From an uncultured Deferribacteraceae bacterium (GTDB lineage: Bacteria > Chrysiogenota > Deferribacteres > Deferribacterales > Mucispirillaceae), in assembly GCA_947039055.1 (NCBI GenBank), contig CAMQYB010000011.1, positions 1 through 19,583 on the forward strand: 19,583 bases of DNA, in the 5' to 3' direction. The notes below the pieces were generated by a model. The model did not search any database. It worked only from the letters and a program-made list of their open reading frames with translations, and was not told the DNA's origin. Below are positions 13,402-19,583 of this stretch, in pieces (position 1 is the stretch's first letter; every line of letters begins with the position of its first letter). The position numbers were made by a program, and so were the translations under genes.

Positions 13402-14649
13402 TTAAAACTTTAATGTTGCAAAATAATCTTCAACTGTTTCTGCTCTACGAATTTTTTTAACTTTACCCGTTTTTTTAAGCAGTAATTCAGCAGATCTTAA
13501 TTTACCATTATAGTTAAATCCCATTGCAGAACCATGAGCACCTGCGTCATGGATAACCACAACATCGCCTATATCTACTCTTGGAAGCTCTCTATCAATT
13601 GCGAATTTATCGTTATTTTCACAGAGTGAACCGACTACATCGTACGTTAATCTCTCTCTACTATCAACATCTGTATCAGCTAAAACAGATATGTAATGAT
13701 AAGCACCATAAAGTGCAGGACGCATTAAATTTGCCATACATGAATCAAGTCCAACATATTTTTTATAGATATCTTTTTTATGAATAACTGTTGATACAAG
13801 ATATCCGTACGGTCCAGTTATAGCTCTTCCTAATTCAAAACATAATTTAGGTTTCTTTTTCTCATTAGCAAAAAATGAATTATAACATGCTTCAATTTTT
13901 GAACCAAGATCAGACCACTCAATTTTTTTATCTTCAGGTTTATAAGGAATACCAACTCCTCCACCTAAATTAACAAACTCAATTTGTATTCCTAACTCAT
14001 CTTTTATCTCATGCACAAGTTCAAATAATATTCTTGCAGTCTCAACAAAATAATCAACATTGAGTTCGTTCGATGCAACCATTGTATGTAAACCAAACTT
14101 ACGAGCACCTTTCTTTTTAGCAAGTACATAAGCTTCTTTAAGTTGTTCTCTTGTTAAGCCATATTTTGCTTCCTCAGGTTTACCGATAATACTATTTCCC
14201 TTTTTTAACGATCCTGGATTATATCTAAAAGATATAGTTTTAGGAAATTTAGATATACTTTTATCTAAATAATCTATGTGAGTTATATCATCAAGATTGA
14301 TAATCGCATTAAGTTTATCAGCATATTGAAACTCATCTTTAGGAGTGTTGTTTGATGTGAACATTATCATATCATCTTTTATACCAGCTTTCTTAGCAAG
14401 CATCAGTTCAGCAAGTGATGAACAATCAGCACCAAATCCAAACTCAGCTAAAAGTTTTAATATCGATGGATTAGGCAATGCTTTTACAGCAAAATATTGT
14501 CTAAAACCTTTCGACCAACTAAAAGCTTTTATAAACTCATACGCATTTTCTTCTATCCCTTTTTCATCATATATATAAAAAGGCGTTGGATATTTTTTAA
14601 TTATACTATCAAGTTTAGATTTATCAAACGGCATTAATTTCTTATTCAT
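13402..14649 (-). CDS. lysA: Diaminopimelate decarboxylase
   Basis: PLP enzyme that decarboxylates meso-diaminopimelate to L-lysine, the last step of lysine synthesis, in the cytoplasm. It has 415 residues. YFAVKALPNP holds the PLP-binding Lys56. GADCSSLAEL, LGGGVGIPY (phosphate binding), CFELGRAITGPYG, MANLMRPALYGAYH and GSLCENNDKF (the active-site Cys supplied to the partner subunit) follow in the usual order. GDVVVIHDAGAHG and the ending RRAETVEDYFATL are typical of the LysA branch found in Bacteroidota and several anaerobes, rather than of ornithine or carboxynorspermidine decarboxylases. AAAGGA lies 7 nt before the ATG, with a promoter just upstream and hence a very short leader. The gene stands alone and is followed by the 14-bp repeat array. 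Confidence 0.93.
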   Translation of the reverse strand: MNKKLMPFDKSKLDSIIKKYPTPFYIYDEKGIEENAYEFIKAFSWSKGFRQYFAVKALPNPSILKLLAEFGFGADCSSLAELMLAKKAGIKDDMIMFTSNNTPKDEFQYADKLNAIINLDDITHIDYLDKSISKFPKTISFRYNPGSLKKGNSIIGKPEEAKYGLTREQLKEAYVLAKKKGARKFGLHTMVASNELNVDYFVETARILFELVHEIKDELGIQIEFVNLGGGVGIPYKPEDKKIEWSDLGSKIEACYNSFFANEKKKPKLCFELGRAITGPYGYLVSTVIHKKDIYKKYVGLDSCMANLMRPALYGAYHYISVLADTDVDSRERLTYDVVGSLCENNDKFAIDRELPRVDIGDVVVIHDAGAHGSAMGFNYNGKLRSAELLLKKTGKVKKIRRAETVEDYFATLKF

Positions 14650-14667
14650 TTATATTTCCTTTATACA

Positions 14668-14696
14668 ATTATACTTTATCTCATTATTAATCTTAA
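14668..14696 (-). promoter_or_regulatory. Promoter of lysA
   Basis: On the minus strand TTAAGA (14696-14691) and a perfect TATAAT (14673-14668) are 17 bp apart. The start would fall near 14661, at the edge of the ribosome site, leaving a leader of about a dozen bases. Confidence 0.6.
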
Positions 14697-14801
14697 CTAA
14701 TATCAGATCTATATATTATGTAATAAAAAATAAAAAAATTCAACTGCATTTTCGTCAAAAATAAGTAAACTTAATAATTTAGCTGTTTATTAAAGTAAAT
14801 A

Positions 14802-14830
14802 TTGTGCTTTATATAGTTTTTTGCTATTCT
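14802..14830 (+). promoter_or_regulatory. Candidate promoter of the HD-GYP gene
   Basis: TTGTGC (14802-14807) and TATTCT (14825-14830) are 17 bp apart, giving a leader of roughly 77 nt. The leader contains an imperfect AGTTTTAAAAACT palindrome but no recognisable riboswitch. The AT-rich surroundings make this call uncertain. Confidence 0.4.
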
Positions 14831-14913
14831 ATATATAACAAGTGATTTATAAGAATTGTGAAGTTTTAAAAACTAGTCGTAGTGCTATTTTTAAAGATTA
14901 TGGAGAGTAGAAA

Positions 14914-16161
14914 GTGCCATTTAGAATAGTGAAAATACCAACGCGTGACGTAAAACTTGGAATGATTGTTATTAAAACTGAACAACCTAATATTGAGTTT
15001 CCAGAATTCGGTATTCCATTAACTTCCTTTAAAAACATAGAAATACTTCAATCTAAAAAAAATGAACACGTTTATGTCTGGAAAGAAGATGTTGATATAT
15101 CAAAAGGTAATCCAACAGAAGTATCACTTATCAAAACTGGGTATACAGGGATTAGTCACAAAGTTGAACTTAGTCCAACGATAACTGCTGATAGTTATAA
15201 ATATAGTAACAAAATATTACAAGAAGTTTTTAGAATTATTGAACACTCTAAAGTTATATTTATAGACTCTTTGACAAGTATTAGAAAACTTGATAGAAAA
15301 AATAATATCCCTAACTTATCTAAAGCAATCGAAAACATTATATTCATCGTTAGAAAATATCCGTACATCATGATGGATATTCATCGATATAAAACCATCG
15401 GAACAGTTGACGATACACACGCAATAAATGTTATGGCTATCTCATTAACCTTAGCACACGAACTAAAATTTAATACAACATCTCTTATAACTATAGCCAT
15501 GGCAGCGTTACTTCACGATATCGGTAATACCAGAATACCAGAAAGATTATTAAAAAAAGTTAATGCTTTCACAGATGAAGAGTTCACAGTTATGAGAAAA
15601 CATCCTGAATGGGGAGAGAATATTTTATCACGACATCTTTTTATTCCAGAAGAAGTTACTGCAATCGTAGGGCTTCATCATGAAAGATTAGATGGATCTG
15701 GATACCCTAGTCGTTCACATGGAAATTTCATATCGAAAGAAGCTCTTATTGTTGGGTTAGCTGAAGATTTTGATAATATGGTGTCAGGTGGTGCTATATG
15801 CTCTTATAACTTAATACATGGAACTGATGCTATTAAAAAACTATACGCTAATGCTGGTAAGAAATTTCCTGCAGCTGATGTTAAAATGCTTATCAAAATA
15901 GTTGGTATATATCCGATTGAATCGCTTGTGAAACTGTCTAATGACTCAGTAGCTGTTGTTTGTGAAACTAACCAAATGACACCTATAAAGCCTAGAGTAA
16001 TATCCTATGGAATTGATGCTAAAGATAAAGCTAAGTTTATAGATCTATCAAAAACAGATCTAACAATTCTATCGCCAATAAGCAACAATATCTACGGGCT
16101 AGAAACCTCTATTGTAATGAAAAATTATCTAAATGCTAGGCTGAAAGACAGTATAAAATAA
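14914..16161 (+). CDS. HD-GYP domain protein with altered active-site residues
   Basis: A member of the family that degrades the second messenger cyclic di-GMP. It has 415 residues. Residues 5-75 resemble the DUF3391 domain common at the N-terminus of HD-GYP proteins (KIPTRDVKLGMIVI). The HD-GYP core spans about 160-330: His169, His201-Asp202 (LLHDIGN), His230, His255-His256 and an intact HHERLDGSGYP. Two usually invariant positions differ: Lys after HDIG is Asn205, and Asp of the VADxFD motif is Glu284 (LAEDFD). Activity may therefore be reduced or altered. No membrane segment or receiver domain is seen. The start is GTG at 14914, with GGAGAG 6 nt upstream; the nearby ATG at 14900 is out of frame. 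It converges on the LptG-like gene with only 15 bp between stops. Confidence 0.88.
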   Translation: MPFRIVKIPTRDVKLGMIVIKTEQPNIEFPEFGIPLTSFKNIEILQSKKNEHVYVWKEDVDISKGNPTEVSLIKTGYTGISHKVELSPTITADSYKYSNKILQEVFRIIEHSKVIFIDSLTSIRKLDRKNNIPNLSKAIENIIFIVRKYPYIMMDIHRYKTIGTVDDTHAINVMAISLTLAHELKFNTTSLITIAMAALLHDIGNTRIPERLLKKVNAFTDEEFTVMRKHPEWGENILSRHLFIPEEVTAIVGLHHERLDGSGYPSRSHGNFISKEALIVGLAEDFDNMVSGGAICSYNLIHGTDAIKKLYANAGKKFPAADVKMLIKIVGIYPIESLVKLSNDSVAVVCETNQMTPIKPRVISYGIDAKDKAKFIDLSKTDLTILSPISNNIYGLETSIVMKNYLNARLKDSIK

Positions 16162-16176
16162 AATTCTACTATCAAT

Positions 16177-17259
16177 TTAGCTCGTTGTTTTTCTTTCAGT
16201 AATAATCAAAACACTAATAATAAAAAATAAAATTATAGGGAAAAAATTAGCTATAAAAGGCGATACAGCTCCACTATGTCCAAACGATAACATCGCAGCT
16301 TGTACTATCCAAAATAACATTCCTACTGCAAAGGCCATAGCAACATTTTTTGTTATTGAGTAATTTCTTGAAAAATTTACAACTATAGGAAATGTCAATA
16401 TCATCAAAATAATAACTGATAGTATATTAGCTATTTTAGAGTAGAGAATCATTGTGTAACCGTTAGCGTTCATCCCCCTATCTTTAACAATTTTGATAAT
16501 ATTATAAATTTGTGTTGGCGTTAATGAAGCTGGAAAATCTGTATTAACTTCTAAAAGCTCTCTAAAAAGTTTTGTTGGAAGTTGATACTCACCATTATTT
16601 GTCACTTTAGGTGGAGTTTTTGTTAAATCTACAAACATCGTTCCTTTTGAAACAAAATCATCTTTCTCTTTTATTATACTGTTCACTGATATATAACTTT
16701 CAATATCTCCACTTTCATCTATATTATAAAGTTTTACACCTTGTATAGAACTGTTTAATACATCCATAAGTTCGATATGAACCAATCGTTTACCACTATC
16801 CATCATCCATATATTAGAATATTTTTTACTTATAGGTCTAGAGTAATTCTTAATATCATCTATTAAATCTGATCTGAACGTTCTCGCTTGTGGAACGCCT
16901 ATATATTCTATAAATACCATAAACAGCACGACAACCATTCCGACACACATTAACGGGATAGAAATAGCTGATACCCTTCCTCCAAAAGAAACATATGCTA
17001 ACATTTCATTTGTACGCATCAACTGTACGATAGTCATCACGGATGCGATGGTAGTGGTTATTGGCATTGATATATTATTGTTTATAACCATCCAACAAAG
17101 CTGAAGTTGTATAAACTCTATTATAGTATATTCACTACCAACAAGGTTTTTGAGTTCGCCCATAGTAGATGTGATAAGTGATAAAGTTACCACTCCAAGT
17201 TGAACGATCAATAGGTTCTTTATTAAATATTTTAGAATGTATTTATAGAAAAGTTTCAT
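16177..17259 (-). CDS. LptF/LptG-family LPS export permease
   Basis: Inner-membrane permease of the Lpt ABC transporter that, with LptB2 and LptC, lifts lipopolysaccharide toward the outer membrane. It has 360 residues, the family's usual length. Three membrane segments lie in the N-terminal 120 residues, then a periplasmic beta-rich domain (about 130-260: WMMDSGKRLVHIELMDV, GVKLYNIDESGDI) and three C-terminal segments (ILSVIILMILTFPIVV, FAVGMLFWIVQAAML, FFPIILFFIISVLII). LPTPTQ-like SLTPTQIYNII ends the periplasmic part, as in YjgP/YjgQ proteins. It looks more like LptG than LptF, but this is not secure. It is the last gene of the presumed sigma-factor operon, 27 bp after the sensor-like gene. 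Confidence 0.85.
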   Translation of the reverse strand: MKLFYKYILKYLIKNLLIVQLGVVTLSLITSTMGELKNLVGSEYTIIEFIQLQLCWMVINNNISMPITTTIASVMTIVQLMRTNEMLAYVSFGGRVSAISIPLMCVGMVVVLFMVFIEYIGVPQARTFRSDLIDDIKNYSRPISKKYSNIWMMDSGKRLVHIELMDVLNSSIQGVKLYNIDESGDIESYISVNSIIKEKDDFVSKGTMFVDLTKTPPKVTNNGEYQLPTKLFRELLEVNTDFPASLTPTQIYNIIKIVKDRGMNANGYTMILYSKIANILSVIILMILTFPIVVNFSRNYSITKNVAMAFAVGMLFWIVQAAMLSFGHSGAVSPFIANFFPIILFFIISVLIITERKTTS

Positions 17260-17286
17260 ATCACATTACTATATAATAATTTTACT

Positions 17287-17697
17287 TTAATTTAAAGCAC
17301 CATTTATTAATTTCTGATATCTACTCTCAGTTTTTATGCGATGTTTGTCAATTTTTGAAAGATAATCATTGTATATATCCTCAGGTAGTATATCACTTAA
17401 AGAGTTTAGATAATCTTCTAATATATACTGTTTTTCTAGACGAAAAAGTTCTAGTGATGATATATACTCATCTATTTTACTATTAAGAATGATCTCAACT
17501 TCTAATTTATCATCGTTAGATATTTTACTCCAATCAAGTAGATCATTAAGGAAAATTCTGTGAGCGATAACTTCTTTATTAAACGGATTTTTTAAAGTTC
17601 CTTTGTACATAATAATACTAGTAGAAAAATGTCCGATAATAATACCTATCACAAAAATAGATATAAAAATAAATATAGCCTTACCATTTTTTAACAT
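17287..17697 (-). CDS. Membrane-anchored periplasmic sensor candidate (CnrX/CpxP-like)
   Basis: A 136-residue protein with one N-terminal membrane segment (about residues 7-22) and a helical, charged periplasmic domain of about 105 residues. The helix pattern (HRIFLNDLLDWSKISNDDKLE, then LSDILPEDIYNDYLSKIDKHR) resembles the Spy/CpxP/CnrX-type metal-resistance or envelope-stress sensor fold. The identification rests on architecture and context, not strong sequence identity. It lies 20 bp after the anti-sigma gene, in the sigma/anti-sigma/sensor order familiar from cnr-type systems. It may modulate the anti-sigma factor in response to metal or misfolded protein. GGAGT is 9 nt before the ATG. 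Confidence 0.5.
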   Translation of the reverse strand: MLKNGKAIFIFISIFVIGIIIGHFSTSIIMYKGTLKNPFNKEVIAHRIFLNDLLDWSKISNDDKLEVEIILNSKIDEYISSLELFRLEKQYILEDYLNSLSDILPEDIYNDYLSKIDKHRIKTESRYQKLINGALN

Positions 17698-17717
17698 ATA
17701 ACTTTACTCCAAAGTAA

Positions 17718-18023
17718 TTAAAATGAAGACAGTAATGCAACTTCAGACATGTACTCTTCAAATATGATAGGTGATGCGTAGAAATAATCAAAAGTAAATA
17801 CAGTAAATAAAAATAACGCCATCGCCGATGATCCAAAAACAAATTTTAGAAAGAATTTATCTGATACAAAAATATCACTTAACCACGAACTCTGTTTAAT
17901 TTGATCTTTTCTAATTCTAGTCATAACGTCGCTAGTAAAAGATATATCTAATGATGATTTTTCTGATAGATCAATTTTACTCAAAATATTTTCAATATCT
18001 TTATCTTTAAATTTATAACTCAT
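17718..18023 (-). CDS. Putative short anti-sigma factor
   Basis: A 101-residue protein with a soluble N-terminus of about 55 residues, one membrane segment (about 57-80, FFLKFVFGSSAMALFLFTVF) and a short periplasmic tail. This is the expected shape of an anti-sigma factor that holds an ECF sigma at the membrane. It sits 41 bp downstream of the sigma gene. There is no HxxxCxxC zinc motif, so it is not a ZAS-type anti-sigma. The assignment relies on size, topology and position. AGGAG lies before the ATG. Possible function: release of the sigma on envelope stress. Confidence 0.6.
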   Translation of the reverse strand: MSYKFKDKDIENILSKIDLSEKSSLDISFTSDVMTRIRKDQIKQSSWLSDIFVSDKFFLKFVFGSSAMALFLFTVFTFDYFYASPIIFEEYMSEVALLSSF

Positions 18024-18064
18024 AACTACTCTCCTATATTAAAATATAAATAGTGATTAATTAT

Positions 18065-18655
18065 CTATACTTCAAAAAAAATCTCTAACTGACTTTTCAG
18101 TTTTTTCCTAGCTCTAAACGCTATGACCTTTATGTTCGACTCTGATAAGTTTAATTGAACAGCAGTCTCTTGAATTGATAGTCCATCTGTATATATAAGA
18201 TTAATTATATTACGCTCATCAGGTTTCAATATTTTCATCGCTTTTTTAACTAGCTCTACACTCTCATTAGATAGAACAGTTTCTTCAGGCGAATCAAGTG
18301 ATGCGAATTGATCTGCAATATTGTCAGATGACTCTTTCTCTAAATCTGAAAATGAACACTCTTTAGATGAGTATTTACTCCTCCAAAAATCTTTACAAGC
18401 TCTAACACCTATCACCGAAAGCCAATGAGAAAATGGTGCATCTTGTCTATATCTATGAAGAGATTTATATGCCTTGAAAAATATATCGTTCGCAACTTCA
18501 TTAAGATGTTCAGCACCGATATGATACATAACAATCTTCTCAACAACTTTAGAATATTTATTTATAAGCTTAGAGAACAGATCAGTATCTCCCTCCAAAA
18601 CAGCTTTAATTGTTAGATTGTCTTCAGTAATATCTTTCTCTTTTTGAGTTTCCAA
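18065..18655 (-). CDS. ECF (RpoE-like) RNA polymerase sigma factor
   Basis: Alternative sigma factor that directs RNA polymerase to stress promoters. Region 2 is clear: VLEGDTDLFSKLINKYSKVVEKI, then ANDIFFKAYKSLHRYRQDAPFSHWL. Region 4 with its helix-turn-helix follows (MKILKPDERNIINLIYTDGLSIQETAVQLNLSESNIKVIAFRARKKL). The open frame extends upstream to an ATG at 18790, but the extra 45 residues are not sigma-like. A TTG at 18655 with GGA 6 nt upstream gives 196 residues and the normal spacing to region 2, so I start there; the true start is uncertain. It heads the operon sigma, anti-sigma, sensor-like, LptG-like. Autoregulation is likely but no ECF-type promoter was identified in the roughly 290-bp divergent region. 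Confidence 0.9.
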   Translation of the reverse strand: METQKEKDITEDNLTIKAVLEGDTDLFSKLINKYSKVVEKIVMYHIGAEHLNEVANDIFFKAYKSLHRYRQDAPFSHWLSVIGVRACKDFWRSKYSSKECSFSDLEKESSDNIADQFASLDSPEETVLSNESVELVKKAMKILKPDERNIINLIYTDGLSIQETAVQLNLSESNIKVIAFRARKKLKSQLEIFFEV

Positions 18656-18888
18656 TACACATCCATTTGAGCGATTTGTAATCACCCTAGTCAAGCAAGA
18701 GTAACCGAAGGTAGGCTGTAACAACGCTTCTTTACATATAGTATAAAAATACAGCAAACTATAGTTGTTTATAATAAAATTTGATCTCATAAATATTAGA
18801 AACCTAGCCCAATATAAATTTAGAGTTTTACACTATCTCTATAATATATTAGTCTCCACAAACTCAAAAAGGTTACAAAACATTTTGA

Positions 18889-18917
18889 TTGCAAATAGTT
18901 ATAAACACCACTATTAT
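18889..18917 (+). promoter_or_regulatory. Promoter of the acetyltransferase gene
   Basis: TTGCAA (18889-18894) and TATTAT (18912-18917) are 17 bp apart, giving a start near 18924 and a leader of about 24 nt. The remainder of the 292-bp gap 18656-18947 is AT-rich and should hold the divergent sigma-factor promoter, which I cannot locate. Confidence 0.6.
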
Positions 18918-18947
18918 ATCAAAATAATTAAAAAGAGCAACACATGG

Positions 18948-19517
18948 ATGGATTTTATGACAGAATTTGAAAAGATGATTAATGGTGATGAATATATTTT
19001 TGATAAAGAGGTTTATAAACTATTTATTAGATCAAGAGAGATTTGTAGAAAATATAATAAATCAAGTTTCAATCCTAAAAAAAGGAAGAAAATATTAGAA
19101 ACACTTTTTAAGCGTAAGATCACGCTAGGTGACATATATATCGAGCCTCCATTTTTCTCTGATTTTGGAATGAACACAACTATTGGAAATAATTTTTATG
19201 CTAATTTCGGATTAACAATCCTTGATTGTGGAAGAGTGAAAATAGGTAATAATGTTATGATCGGACCTAACGTTGATATCTATGCTGTGACTCATCCTAT
19301 CGATATTGCAACACGTGCATTAGGTAGACATATATCATCAACTGGCGAAGTTAATATCGGTAATAATGTATGGATCGGTGGAAAATCTACTATTATGATG
19401 GGTGTGACGATTGGCGATAACTCTATCATCGGTGCTGGATCAGTTGTGACAAAAGATATCCCTGCAAACGTCATCGCAATCGGTAACCCGTGCAAAGTGC
19501 TTAGAGAAATAACTTAA
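18948..19517 (+). CDS. Maltose/galactoside O-acetyltransferase-type hexapeptide transferase
   Basis: Transfers acetyl from acetyl-CoA to a hydroxyl of a sugar, in the cytoplasm, as a trimer. It has 189 residues. The N-terminus (MTEFEKMINGDEY) is the helical cap of the Maa/LacA/NodL group, followed by a left-handed parallel beta-helix of hexapeptide repeats (IGNNFYANFGLTI, IGNNVMIGPNVDI, IGNNVWIGGKSTI, IGDNSIIGAGSVV). His116 in the YAVTHPID loop is the family's catalytic base, and the C-terminus (AIGNPCKVLREI) is typical. Start at ATG 18948 or ATG 18957; the open frame extends further upstream but that part is not homologous in style. Specificity (maltose, galactoside or surface sugar) cannot be told. 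No obvious terminator is visible before the window ends. Confidence 0.9.
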   Translation: MDFMTEFEKMINGDEYIFDKEVYKLFIRSREICRKYNKSSFNPKKRKKILETLFKRKITLGDIYIEPPFFSDFGMNTTIGNNFYANFGLTILDCGRVKIGNNVMIGPNVDIYAVTHPIDIATRALGRHISSTGEVNIGNNVWIGGKSTIMMGVTIGDNSIIGAGSVVTKDIPANVIAIGNPCKVLREIT

Positions 19518-19583
19518 TTTCAAAAATTATTTAGCACATAAATTACTTAGTTTAATTATTAATAAAATTGAAAGTTGATAAAA

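Noticed and set aside
14834..14913. c-di-GMP riboswitch upstream of the HD-GYP gene
   Set aside because: The leader is AT-rich with only a small palindrome; the conserved GEMM-type helices are not seen.
18656..18790. N-terminal extension of the sigma factor to the ATG at 18790
   Set aside because: The extra residues resemble no sigma region, and a TTG with a ribosome site gives the normal length; not fully excluded.
18765..18947. N-terminal extension of the acetyltransferase
   Set aside because: It would run through the candidate promoter at 18889-18917, and the family starts at MTEFEKM.

Overview
The window comes from an AT-rich Gram-negative bacterium. An LptF/LptG-type LPS export permease, two lipobox lipoproteins, a membrane-anchored PpiD-like chaperone and an ECF sigma/anti-sigma pair all imply a double-membrane envelope. 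A Tat-exported molybdopterin oxidoreductase of the DMSO reductase family implies anaerobic or microaerobic respiration. The DUF3391-like/HD-GYP protein and the LysA type would fit a low-GC lineage such as Deferribacterota or a relative. That placement is a guess from protein style; no rRNA or other phylogenetic marker is present. No tRNA, rRNA, insertion sequence, integrase or CRISPR array was found.

Layout, left to right. Positions 1-279 hold the 3' end of an unidentified gene. Positions 401-2881 (minus strand) hold tmk and a PpiD-like chaperone that appears to lack its parvulin domain. Positions 2882-3250 are a divergent intergenic region with a 141-bp inverted-repeat element, followed by a small lipoprotein gene (3251-3832) and a strong terminator. 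Positions 4041-5644 form a small phage-derived island: a tail-fibre gene and its assembly chaperone, read leftwards from a perfect TTGACA/17/TATAAT promoter, with no other phage genes. Positions 5802-10647 are an operon of a DmsA-like catalytic subunit, a DmsB-like four-cluster ferredoxin subunit and a TorD/DmsD-family chaperone, ending at a strong terminator; there is no DmsC/NrfD membrane anchor. Positions 11002-13093 hold a divergent pair, a lipoprotein and a leucine-rich-repeat surface protein with a GGC-type C-terminal anchor. lysA (13402-14649, minus) and an HD-GYP protein (14914-16161, plus) follow. Positions 16177-18655 (minus) look like one envelope-stress operon: ECF sigma factor, short anti-sigma factor, periplasmic CnrX/CpxP-like sensor candidate and LptG-like permease. 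The window ends with a maltose/galactoside O-acetyltransferase-type gene on the plus strand.

Three themes stand out. First, the Dms-like enzyme has unusual iron-sulfur ligand sets (a Thr at the first Cys position of the DmsA cluster and an Ile at one Cys of the DmsB third cluster) and may be tethered through a Tat lipoprotein signal instead of a DmsC subunit. Second, three intergenic tandem-repeat arrays with a period of about 14 bp lie just downstream of minus-strand genes between convergent gene pairs; their units resemble each other, suggesting a diverging family. Third, envelope biology recurs throughout (chaperone, lipoproteins, LRR surface protein, sigma/anti-sigma/sensor and LPS permease).
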